A DNA stretch of 33,644 nucleotides from Bacteroidota bacterium (GTDB lineage: Bacteria; Bacteroidota; Bacteroidia; Bacteroidales; VadinHA17). The stretch spans positions 1-33,644 of the forward strand of contig JAUZNW010000019.1 of NCBI GenBank assembly GCA_030706785.1, in the 5' to 3' direction. This document shows, piece by piece, positions 9,595 to 17,662 of this stretch. The notes beneath the pieces were generated by a model. The model worked only from the letters and a program-made list of their open reading frames with translations, was not told the DNA's origin and searched no databases. Each line of letters opens with the position of its first letter. The stretch's first letter is position 1. The translations under genes were made by a program, and so were the position numbers.

Positions 9595-10587
9595 ATGAAA
9601 ACCAGGAAACCCTTTTCAAAAGAAATTGTCTTGCTCGAAGACGTTGAAAAAGCGATAAACGAAATTATTGGGAAGCTTCAGCAGGATGTACTGGTAAATT
9701 TCAAGCGGACAGGAGGCGTCGTTGGGATCAGCGGGGGAATAGATTCTTCTGTATGTCTTGCTCTGTCCGCCAGGGCATTCGGTTCTGACAAGGTTGTTGG
9801 GATAATCATTCCCGAAAAAGATTCAAGTCCTGAAAGCGAGGAACTTGCTCTTGAGCTTGCGGGTAAATTCGGCGTAAGGACGATCAAGGAAGTAATAACA
9901 AATGCGCTTTCAGGATTCAAATGCTATGAAAGACGCGATGAAGCTGTGAAAAGAGTGTTTCCGGAGTATGATCCGACAACTTACAAAATGAAGATAGGGA
10001 TCAGGCAGACCGGACTATATAATAATCTGCCTCCAATTTTCATGCTGACTATTATTGATGATAAAGGGAATCAGCAGGATAAGATCCTGCACGCCAGGGA
10101 ATATCTCCAGATAGTCGCTGCTTCAAATTTCAAGCAGCGTTCAAGGATGTCGATCCTTTACTATCATGCCGAAGCGCTTCATTTTGCAGTTATTGGCACT
10201 CCCAACAAGCATGAGCAGGAACAGGGATTTTTTGTTAAATACGGCGATGGCGGCGCTGATGTTATGCCCATCGGAAACCTTTACAAGACACAGGTTTACC
10301 AGCTTGCTGAATTCCTCGGAGTACCTCAAAGAATCATTGAGAGGACTCCGACAACGGATACATATTCTGCAACACAGACCCAGGAAGAGTTCTTTTACCA
10401 GCTTCCTTTCAGGCTGATGGACATATACTGGTTTGGGTACGAAAACGGATACTCACCTGAAGAGGTGTCCGCAGTTATGGGGGAAACTCCGGAGAGGATC
10501 GATGCACTTTTCAAGAATTTTGAGAGGAAGCGCAAGACTACGGAATATCTGAGAATGCCCCCCATAAGGGATTATTACTGTGAATAA
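9595..10587 (+). CDS. NAD synthase (NadE)-like ATP-pyrophosphatase amide synthetase, divergent, no nitrilase domain
   Basis: 'GVVGISGGIDSSVCLALSARAFG', 'RSRMSILYYHAE', 'VIGTPNKHEQEQGFFVKYGDGGADVMPIGNLYKTQVYQLAEFLGVP'; an apparently long segment between 'NALSGF' and 'NFKQRSRM'. Confidence 0.85.
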   Translation: MKTRKPFSKEIVLLEDVEKAINEIIGKLQQDVLVNFKRTGGVVGISGGIDSSVCLALSARAFGSDKVVGIIIPEKDSSPESEELALELAGKFGVRTIKEVITNALSGFKCYERRDEAVKRVFPEYDPTTYKMKIGIRQTGLYNNLPPIFMLTIIDDKGNQQDKILHAREYLQIVAASNFKQRSRMSILYYHAEALHFAVIGTPNKHEQEQGFFVKYGDGGADVMPIGNLYKTQVYQLAEFLGVPQRIIERTPTTDTYSATQTQEEFFYQLPFRLMDIYWFGYENGYSPEEVSAVMGETPERIDALFKNFERKRKTTEYLRMPPIRDYYCE

Positions 10588-10598
10588 AACCAAAAAGC

Positions 10599-12059
10599 AT
10601 GAATGCATTTGACTATTTCTTTGAGAAGACCTCGGACCTTGAAAAACCATTCCTGGTCGGGAAAGAAACTCTTTCATTCAAAGATCTTTATACTTCATCT
10701 CTTCTGCTGGCTTCATGGCTGAGAAAAGAGTTCGGTATAAACAGGAATATACTGCTCCTTTCCATCAATAACCAGTTTTTCCTGATCGCCTATTTTGCTA
10801 TCATAAAATCTGGAAATGTCTGTATACCACTGGATCCAAATATAGAAAAGGGAAATCTTGAATATATTTCAGGACTCACAAAACCGGTCCTCATTTTTAT
10901 GACCCGGGACGTTGAACGTAAGCTGGGGCTTAAATTTGAAAGATGCATCTTCCCTGATACGATTAGTAATCCTGAATTTAAAGTACAGTTTTCATATGAT
11001 GACCGTAATTTTAACAGGGAAGCCTGTGCTGAGATAATATTTACTTCAGGTTCAACTGGTATACCAAAGGGTGTAATGATCTCTCACAAGAACCTTAAAG
11101 CAAATACAGAGTCTATCATAACTTACCTCAGGCTGACCGATGACGACAGGATGCTTGTAGTCCTGCCTTTCTACTATTGTTATGGATTGTCCCTGCTTCA
11201 TACCCATCTGCGGGTGGGCGGATCAATAGTTTTCAACAATGCATTTATTTTCCTCGGTGGCATCCTAAATAACCTGCTTGAATACAAATGCACAGGTTTT
11301 GCCGGTGTGCCAAGCCATTATCAGATCCTACTCCGCAAATCGGATAACTTCAAAAAAACAAAGTTCCCCGATCTAAGGTATGTTACACAGGCCGGAGGAA
11401 AATTGGCACCTATTTTCATTGATGAATTCCGTGAAAGTCACCCGGAAATCAGGTTTATTGTCATGTATGGTCAGACCGAAGCTACGGCACGGCTGTCGTG
11501 GCTTCCTCCTGAATTATATGAAGCCAAAAAGGGCTCGATGGGAAAAGGAATTCCGGGAGTGGAACTCAGGGTTGTAAATGAAAAGGGCAGGAATATTAAG
11601 CCCGGTGAAACAGGTGAAGTCATAGCCCATGGAGATAATATAATGCTTGGCTACTTTGCAGATGAAGAGGGAACCAAAAATGTGATCAGGAACGGATGGC
11701 TTTATACAGGTGATCTCGGTACAGTCGATGATGACGGATATATTTATCTTACAGCCCGGAAGAAAGAGATAATCAAAGTGGGTGGAAAGAGGATCAGTCC
11801 GAAGGAAATTGAGGCGGTAATTCTCGAGCTTCCTGAAGTAATTGATTGCACTATTGAAGGCGTTGAAGATGAGTTGCTTGGGGAGGCTCTTAAAGCAATC
11901 ATTGTAATCAGGCCGGAGAATGGGAAGGAAGTCATGGTAGACAGAATAAAGCAGCACTGTGCTGCAAAACTGGCGCTTTTCAAGGTACCTCAGGTATTTG
12001 ACTTAAAGGAACAGCTGGTTATAAGTCCAACCGGGAAAAAGATCAAGGGCAAGCTCTGA
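10599..12059 (+). CDS. AMP-forming acyl-CoA synthetase / acyl-ACP ligase (ANL superfamily)
   Basis: A3 'IIFTSGSTGIPKGVMISH', 'VMYGQTEAT', 'GWLYTGDLGTVDDDGYIYLTARKKEIIKVGGKRISPKEIE', C-terminal 'SPTGKKIKGKL' lysine. Confidence 0.93.
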   Translation: MNAFDYFFEKTSDLEKPFLVGKETLSFKDLYTSSLLLASWLRKEFGINRNILLLSINNQFFLIAYFAIIKSGNVCIPLDPNIEKGNLEYISGLTKPVLIFMTRDVERKLGLKFERCIFPDTISNPEFKVQFSYDDRNFNREACAEIIFTSGSTGIPKGVMISHKNLKANTESIITYLRLTDDDRMLVVLPFYYCYGLSLLHTHLRVGGSIVFNNAFIFLGGILNNLLEYKCTGFAGVPSHYQILLRKSDNFKKTKFPDLRYVTQAGGKLAPIFIDEFRESHPEIRFIVMYGQTEATARLSWLPPELYEAKKGSMGKGIPGVELRVVNEKGRNIKPGETGEVIAHGDNIMLGYFADEEGTKNVIRNGWLYTGDLGTVDDDGYIYLTARKKEIIKVGGKRISPKEIEAVILELPEVIDCTIEGVEDELLGEALKAIIVIRPENGKEVMVDRIKQHCAAKLALFKVPQVFDLKEQLVISPTGKKIKGKL

Positions 12060-12060
12060 C

Positions 12061-12474
12061 ATGATAATAGATCATATCTGTTTTGCAGTAAAGAACCTGG
12101 ATGAGGGAATTGCTTACTGGGAGAGAGTTTTCGGATACCGGCAAATGACCAGGATGGTCGTAAATTCCCTCCAGAAGGTTAAAGTTGTCTTCATGCGGAA
12201 GGACAACAGCCTGACCATTAAACTCATTGAACCACTGGAAGATAATATTTCACTCCTGAATTTTGTGAATCGTGGCGGAGGTTTTCATCATCTTTGTTTC
12301 AAGTGCGATAATATTGATAAGGAGCTCAAGGATCTGAAGGAAAAAGGTTTGATATCTCTGGTTCCGCCACAACCAGGAGAGGCTTTCAATAATCATAATA
12401 TTGCATTTGTCCTGGCCAGGTACGGGATGAATATCGAAATAATCGATACTGACAAAAAGGCTGATTTACTTTAA
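12061..12474 (+). CDS. VOC superfamily protein, methylmalonyl-CoA epimerase-like / glyoxalase-like
   Basis: 'IDHICFAVKNLDEGIAYWERVFGY', 'FHHLCFKCDNID', 'GMNIEIID' match VOC fold repeats and metal-ligand positions. Confidence 0.85.
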   Translation: MIIDHICFAVKNLDEGIAYWERVFGYRQMTRMVVNSLQKVKVVFMRKDNSLTIKLIEPLEDNISLLNFVNRGGGFHHLCFKCDNIDKELKDLKEKGLISLVPPQPGEAFNNHNIAFVLARYGMNIEIIDTDKKADLL

Positions 12475-12478
12475 ATTC

Positions 12479-15169
12479 CTACCTTTTGATTAGCCTTGCT
12501 GAAACAACCACTCTTCCATTCTGACAAACATTGAGGACATAGTATCCCGGAGGCAATGCAGGCCTGACTGAAACTGGAGTATTGGAAGGTACCTTCATCT
12601 GATCATAGATCTTACGGTTGCTTAGCGTTTCGATAATCAACCTGTATGTGGTTGAATATGGCGACTTTATATTGAGAGTGAATCCGTCGATGAAGGGATT
12701 GGGATAAATATCAGCTCTGACATCAGAAGAAAATACAGCAGAAATAGTGTGATCAGAATATACATTGTTAAATGTATAATAGCTTACCGGTCCGACCGGA
12801 TCAGTATCTATAAAGACATTTGAAATCCTGAAGCCTGGTTCAGGCGTGATCGTATAAGATTGTTCATCTCCCTCGAAAACAGTTTTTGTACCTTCAGGTG
12901 TAACCGATCCGTTTTTGCCAGATGCAGATGTTATAGAAAAAGTCTGCAGTCTTGTAAAAATGGCTGTAAGTGTGTGATCAGAGACGACCTTCTTAAAAGT
13001 GTATTTTCCAGATTCCAGGTTTACGGGTAATCCATCAACATTAACCTGGATTATTTTATATCCGTAATCAGGGGTTATGATAAAACTCTGATCTGAACCT
13101 ATCTGTACCTGAGTTGGTCCCCCCGGAGTGACCGAACCGCCAGAGTTTGAAGCCACAGAGATATCAAAGGTAATAGGTTTGAAAATCACTGATATAGCGT
13201 GATTGGAATTAATATCTGTAAATGAATATACAGTAACTGCACCAACTGAATTATTATCTAAAAGCACATCAGAAATCACAAATCCTGCATCCGGAGTAAA
13301 GGTATAATTCTGACTTCCTCCTTCGGCTACTGTAACCGTACCTTCCGGATTAATTTTACCGCCTGCTCCTGCAGTGCCTTTCAAATTATACATTGTCTTC
13401 GCAAAACCTGCTGAAATCGTATGGTTTGAGGTCACATCCCTGAATGTATATTCAGATACCGAACCTGCAGAAACATTGTCGATCTTCACATCACTGATAT
13501 GATAACCCTTATTTGCATTAATTTTAAAAGTCTGATCAGAATCATAATTGACAGAAACACTCCCTTTTGGACTGATATCACCACCACTTCCTGCATTTGC
13601 AGAAATAGTAATGCTAATTCTTTTAAAGGAGGCATAAATGGTATGATTGCCTGAAATACTGCTGAACTTGTAGGAAGACCGTGCTCCAACTGAAGTATTA
13701 TCCACCTTTACGTCGGTTATCTGATATCCCTGATTTGCCAATATGCTGAAAGTCAGATCGGAACCTCCACCTGCAGCCACTGATCCTGATGGATTTATAG
13801 TTCCACCGGTTCCTGAGCTTGCAGTTATTGTATATCCTTTTCCGTTGATCTGTGAAATCTCATCATCGGTGAGGACGCGGTTATACAATCTTACATCGTT
13901 TATCTGCCCTTCGAAATATGTTCCGGTCTGAATTGCCTGACCGAGAATGAATTCAGGAGTAGAATAGTTAGTAATAGCCGTACCGGTTGAAATGGTTTTA
14001 TCGAGTACACCGTTAATATACAGCTTCAATGTGCTTCCATTATCTGTCATCGTTACAGTTGACCATGCAGCAGCCGAGACTGAAGAGGATGAAGTTACCA
14101 TTCTCGAATTACCGTCATATATTCGTGCGGTAATCCTACCGTCGGATGTCATAAACATGTTCCTGTCATTTTTGGATGAACCGGGATATTCCGACATTGA
14201 AGCAATATCCATTGCCTTTATCCTTGCCGGTCTGATCCTGAGAGATATGGTGAATGAAGAATAGTTGTTACCTTTCAGGGTCATAAAATCATCATTTCCG
14301 TCGAAAATATAAGCCCCTGCTTCTGCCTGTGCAGGTCCGGGAGAGGTTATTGCATCTCCCTTAAGGATGCTGGATTTATCGCTTCCGGCATCAACTATTT
14401 TAATGAATTTATGATCACCGGACGGAACCCTGTCGGTGTACCATGTCCAGCGTCCGTTGTTGATGAAGATAGCTCTTATGCTGGTGTAAAGATCAGGCAT
14501 ATTAAAGCTTCCGTAGGTCCATGTTATGCCGTCAGGCACAGTTATATCGGTAAAATTTCCATTATCACAGCCAAGCATCCAGACATCTTTACGGTATTTT
14601 ACAGCAAGTTCCCTGACTGCTCTGTTAATACCTGCATGATGACGATGTCCGTACTCCCCCCAGTTGTTATGTGTAATAACCCTCTTCATAGAGGGATCAG
14701 CTATAAATTGTTCGAGCTTGGCTTTTATTTTGTTTATTTCGTAATCGGACAGGTTTGTGGTATTGCTTGAAAGCCTCGTTTCAAGATGATCATTTACCAG
14801 GTAATTATAAGCGGGATCGGCTGCAAGGTAATACTGGGAGTATTCAACGTCAGTAATGTCATCCCAGGGCGTATACCAGTTCGATTCATAGGCTATGTTG
14901 TAGCCGTTGTTATTAAGATAAACCTGCTCCTGCTGGGCAACAGTTCTGTAACGTGGTGTTGCAGGCATTGCACCACTGATAAATTTTTCAGTTATTTTCC
15001 AGAACGGAAGCATCCAGATCAGGTCATCATCCATATGAGCATAGATCAGTATTGTACCGCTTTTAGGTATGGTGCTGAAATCGATTCTTGTACCCTGTGA
15101 TTCTGCTGAGATAAAATTTAGAACAAAAAGGACTAAAATCGGGAATATTTTTAGAACCGGTGTCCTCAT
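12479..15169 (-). CDS. Secreted multidomain protein: PIG-L/LmbE-like deacetylase + LamG-like + five InlB-type beta-repeats + type IX secretion-like C-terminal sorting domain
   Basis: Signal peptide 'MRTPVLKIFPILVLFVLNFISAES'; 'GTILIYAHMDDDLIW' and 'ITHNNWGEYGHRHHAGI' (PIG-L-like HxDD and HxxH signatures); LamG-like 'AYIFDGNDDFMTLKG...GQINDVRLYNRVLTDDEI'; tail 'ADIYPNPFIDGFTLNIKS...PPGYYVLNV...ARLIKR'. Confidence 0.85.
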   Translation of the reverse strand: MRTPVLKIFPILVLFVLNFISAESQGTRIDFSTIPKSGTILIYAHMDDDLIWMLPFWKITEKFISGAMPATPRYRTVAQQEQVYLNNNGYNIAYESNWYTPWDDITDVEYSQYYLAADPAYNYLVNDHLETRLSSNTTNLSDYEINKIKAKLEQFIADPSMKRVITHNNWGEYGHRHHAGINRAVRELAVKYRKDVWMLGCDNGNFTDITVPDGITWTYGSFNMPDLYTSIRAIFINNGRWTWYTDRVPSGDHKFIKIVDAGSDKSSILKGDAITSPGPAQAEAGAYIFDGNDDFMTLKGNNYSSFTISLRIRPARIKAMDIASMSEYPGSSKNDRNMFMTSDGRITARIYDGNSRMVTSSSSVSAAAWSTVTMTDNGSTLKLYINGVLDKTISTGTAITNYSTPEFILGQAIQTGTYFEGQINDVRLYNRVLTDDEISQINGKGYTITASSGTGGTINPSGSVAAGGGSDLTFSILANQGYQITDVKVDNTSVGARSSYKFSSISGNHTIYASFKRISITISANAGSGGDISPKGSVSVNYDSDQTFKINANKGYHISDVKIDNVSAGSVSEYTFRDVTSNHTISAGFAKTMYNLKGTAGAGGKINPEGTVTVAEGGSQNYTFTPDAGFVISDVLLDNNSVGAVTVYSFTDINSNHAISVIFKPITFDISVASNSGGSVTPGGPTQVQIGSDQSFIITPDYGYKIIQVNVDGLPVNLESGKYTFKKVVSDHTLTAIFTRLQTFSITSASGKNGSVTPEGTKTVFEGDEQSYTITPEPGFRISNVFIDTDPVGPVSYYTFNNVYSDHTISAVFSSDVRADIYPNPFIDGFTLNIKSPYSTTYRLIIETLSNRKIYDQMKVPSNTPVSVRPALPPGYYVLNVCQNGRVVVSARLIKR
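12725..13837 (-). repeat. Five tandem protein repeats of about 74 aa (InlB B-repeat/'bacterial repeat' type) in the 12479-15169 protein
   Basis: Five successive units of the form 'hxhxAxxGGxIxPxGxVxVxxGxxQxFxIxPxxGYxIxDVxVDxxxVGxxxxYxFxxIxxNHTIxAxF'. Confidence 0.85.
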
Positions 15170-15356
15170 TCAGAAATGCATTTAGACTGATATAAAATTA
15201 AGGTTTATAAGTTCTCTTGTCAACCCGCTGAATGAGTATGCCTGCCCCTGGATCGATTCTTTATCAAAGGATTTTATGCGAACGTCATTAATTTTATGCT
15301 ATTCACCGCTATATTTTATTTGTCTGTCAAAATAGCCGCAACTTATCAACAAACTG

Positions 15357-15887
15357 CTAACTGATGTCGAAATGTTCTTTAACAAGTTTATCCTTCTGGG
15401 AGACCGTAAGACCATGCGTTTTCAGCAATCCGGGATTCTGACGGAAAAGCATTTTCTGGACGTTTGTTTTGGACACTATCTGTGCAGGATTTCCTGTAAT
15501 GATTGAATTATCAGGGAAATGACCCCTGATCACGCTTCCGGCTCCCACAATGCAGTTATCACCAATTGTTGTATTTGAAAGAATTATGCAATTTATCCCT
15601 ATGAAAACATTGTTGCCGATAGAGATCTTACCAAACACTCCACCTTCTATCTCTTCGAAACACCAGGTTGCGCCATCATGGGTAATAAACTCCGTTTTAG
15701 CAGCTACAGCAGTGTGATTACCGATTTCTATCAGGTAGGGTTCAGTTGAAAATGACATTGTCCTGATCCTGCATCTCTCCCCTATCTTAACTCCCAGCTT
15801 CCTGAGGTATTTGACTCTACTCTCATCACTAACCTTGAGCATAAGCAATTTAAATATGCTCTCCCAGATCCTTTTTATTGTATCCAT
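15357..15887 (-). CDS. Hexapeptide-repeat (left-handed beta-helix) acyltransferase
   Basis: 'IEIGNHTAVAAKTEFITHDG...GKISIGNNVFIGINCIILSNTTIGDNCIVGAGSVIRGHFPDNSIITGNPAQIV'. Confidence 0.9.
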   Translation of the reverse strand: MDTIKRIWESIFKLLMLKVSDESRVKYLRKLGVKIGERCRIRTMSFSTEPYLIEIGNHTAVAAKTEFITHDGATWCFEEIEGGVFGKISIGNNVFIGINCIILSNTTIGDNCIVGAGSVIRGHFPDNSIITGNPAQIVSKTNVQKMLFRQNPGLLKTHGLTVSQKDKLVKEHFDIS

Positions 15888-15894
15888 ATTATTA

Positions 15895-16623
15895 TTAATT
15901 CACAGATTTTGATTCGATTACATCAATAATGAATTGTGAAAAAAGAGGGGAAACCCGCGAGGAAAAAACTGCATTCGGGTGTGAATTTCCAGGCCCCTCT
16001 GAATACTCATCCTTAAGATATAATTCTCCCTCCGTTTCAAGTTTGTAAAAATCCCAAATATAAATGTTGTCGTTCCTTTCTTTCCATTCACCTATCATCC
16101 AGTCATGAAATTCAGCTGTTCTTTTTGCCTCATCCTCTGAAATCAGAGCCTTTATATGAACAGCCGGCGTCCAGATTATGAATTTATTATCAGGAAGACT
16201 ATGCATCTTGTCTTTAAGAGCATTATACTGGAGCTTATAGTTATCAAGACTCTTATCTTCGGAATTTATGTCGGAATTTCCTGTATTAGGCTGTATCTTG
16301 CTCACGGGGTAACAATGCTTAAAAATTATTATATCATATTCGCCTGTAAGAATTTCAAGAGTAGGTTCCTCCATGTACATGGCAAGGCCGGAGTTTTTTA
16401 CCCATATATTGTAATAATCGAATGGATAGTTTTTCCATCCGTATGGAGAGGCTTTCGGAAAGAAAAGCTCCTTTATTGAATAATCTTTTCCATTGGTTTT
16501 ATTATAGGAGTTGAAATATTCCTGAACACTGTTTTTTCCTGTGATTTTGTTCACCAGTTTATTAACCCCTCCGAGCCAGATGTTCTGACCTGTACTGTGG
16601 TGCAGAAAAATTGCTTTTTTCAT
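15895..16623 (-). CDS. Conserved-looking protein, possible SGNH/GDSL-like hydrolase
   Basis: N-terminal 'AIFLHHSTGQNIW' with potential Ser and late 'GNSHPNAVFSSRV' His; overall layout resembles the SGNH fold but family assignment is weak. Confidence 0.45.
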   Translation of the reverse strand: MKKAIFLHHSTGQNIWLGGVNKLVNKITGKNSVQEYFNSYNKTNGKDYSIKELFFPKASPYGWKNYPFDYYNIWVKNSGLAMYMEEPTLEILTGEYDIIIFKHCYPVSKIQPNTGNSDINSEDKSLDNYKLQYNALKDKMHSLPDNKFIIWTPAVHIKALISEDEAKRTAEFHDWMIGEWKERNDNIYIWDFYKLETEGELYLKDEYSEGPGNSHPNAVFSSRVSPLFSQFIIDVIESKSVN

Positions 16624-16710
16624 TGCGGTCTATCTTAATTGCAAACCTCAAATATTCAAATCATTAATATCAAAAGCATCAGATTTATAGATTTCTAAAT
16701 TTAAATAAAA

Positions 16711-16741
16711 AACCTGATAACCCATCAGGAATTATCAGGTT
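16711..16741 (-). terminator. Candidate intrinsic terminator for the minus strand
   Basis: Perfect 10-bp stem AACCTGATAA (16711-16720) / TTATCAGGTT (16732-16741); on the minus strand it is followed by a T-rich run (stem end GGTT then TTTTATTTAA). Confidence 0.7.
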
Positions 16742-16789
16742 CAAAAGTGATCCGGAATACTATCCGGATGCTATAAGGTTTATTAGTGA

Positions 16790-17653
16790 TTAATTCTTTC
16801 CCAAATATTTCTCGATCAGCTCTTTAGTCTCTGCAATATGCGTTTTGGAAGAGGCACCAAAGAGGACTGACTCAATCTTCGGGAATCTGCTCAGATATTC
16901 AATCGCTTCTGCCGGTTGAAGGGCGCCGGCAGCTAGCACCTGCATGGCAATTGGCCGGAATTTCTTTTCTGAAAGGTATTTTTCATAGATCTCCTTACCA
17001 CCCGACATTCGGAATCCGATCTTGTTTATCGAACTGCAGATTATCGGATTTTCTATGCCCACAGACAGCAGGGCTTCATACATGGCAGGCATATTCATTG
17101 TGATATAGCCTGGTTCAGCATTATATTTTTTCCTTATGTAATGATCGTATTCCCTGAAGACGTCATACATCTTCAGACCCAATATGAGGTCGACCATTAC
17201 ATTCTGGAGAAAAATAACGGGTGTTTCTATTCCTTTGAACATTTTCATTTCAGAATCCACCAGTATTTCCATAAGGCTTATAAAATCCTTGCTGACATAT
17301 GCTATTCCTCCCTTTGCGAAAGTCCCGAACAGGTTCCCGGGAACATATTTCCTTATTGTACCAAGGTATCCGTGTTCAGTTACAGCATTGGCGTATTTTT
17401 GTGCATACGGCATACATGGGAATATTCTAAAACCACGGTATTTTTCAGTATTCTCCCTGAAATGATCGCACAGGTTTTCTATCCGGTCGTGAGTTGTGCA
17501 CATGAAAGTGTTTATTCCGGCTTCCCTTGCCTGGTCGAGAACTCTCAGAATTGAGGAATCATCCTTGAACCGGATTGCCTGTTCCCTCGATTTTTCATCG
17601 GACAGGTGGCTTACCGCAAAGAATTGATTATCACCAAATAATACTTTGTCCAT
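16790..17653 (-). CDS. Aldo/keto-reductase-like TIM-barrel protein
   Basis: 'ILRVLDQAREAGINTFMCTTHDR', 'AMQVLAAGALQPAEAIEYL', C-terminal AKR-like 'IESVLFGASSKTHIAETKELIEKYL'. Confidence 0.6.
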   Translation of the reverse strand: MDKVLFGDNQFFAVSHLSDEKSREQAIRFKDDSSILRVLDQAREAGINTFMCTTHDRIENLCDHFRENTEKYRGFRIFPCMPYAQKYANAVTEHGYLGTIRKYVPGNLFGTFAKGGIAYVSKDFISLMEILVDSEMKMFKGIETPVIFLQNVMVDLILGLKMYDVFREYDHYIRKKYNAEPGYITMNMPAMYEALLSVGIENPIICSSINKIGFRMSGGKEIYEKYLSEKKFRPIAMQVLAAGALQPAEAIEYLSRFPKIESVLFGASSKTHIAETKELIEKYLGKN

Positions 17654-17662
17654 TATTATTTC

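Noticed and set aside
11514-11983. Minus-strand ORFs of 147 and 79 aa
   Set aside because: Antisense to the AMP-ligase gene with strong catalytic motifs; no independent support.
13743-15100. Plus-strand ORFs 13743-13931, 13992-14264, 14411-14770, 14786-15100
   Set aside because: Antisense to the well-supported 896-aa secreted protein; translations show no recognisable domain.
17141-17554. 137-aa plus-strand ORF (and nested 93-aa ORF)
   Set aside because: Shadow of the AKR-like gene on the opposite strand.
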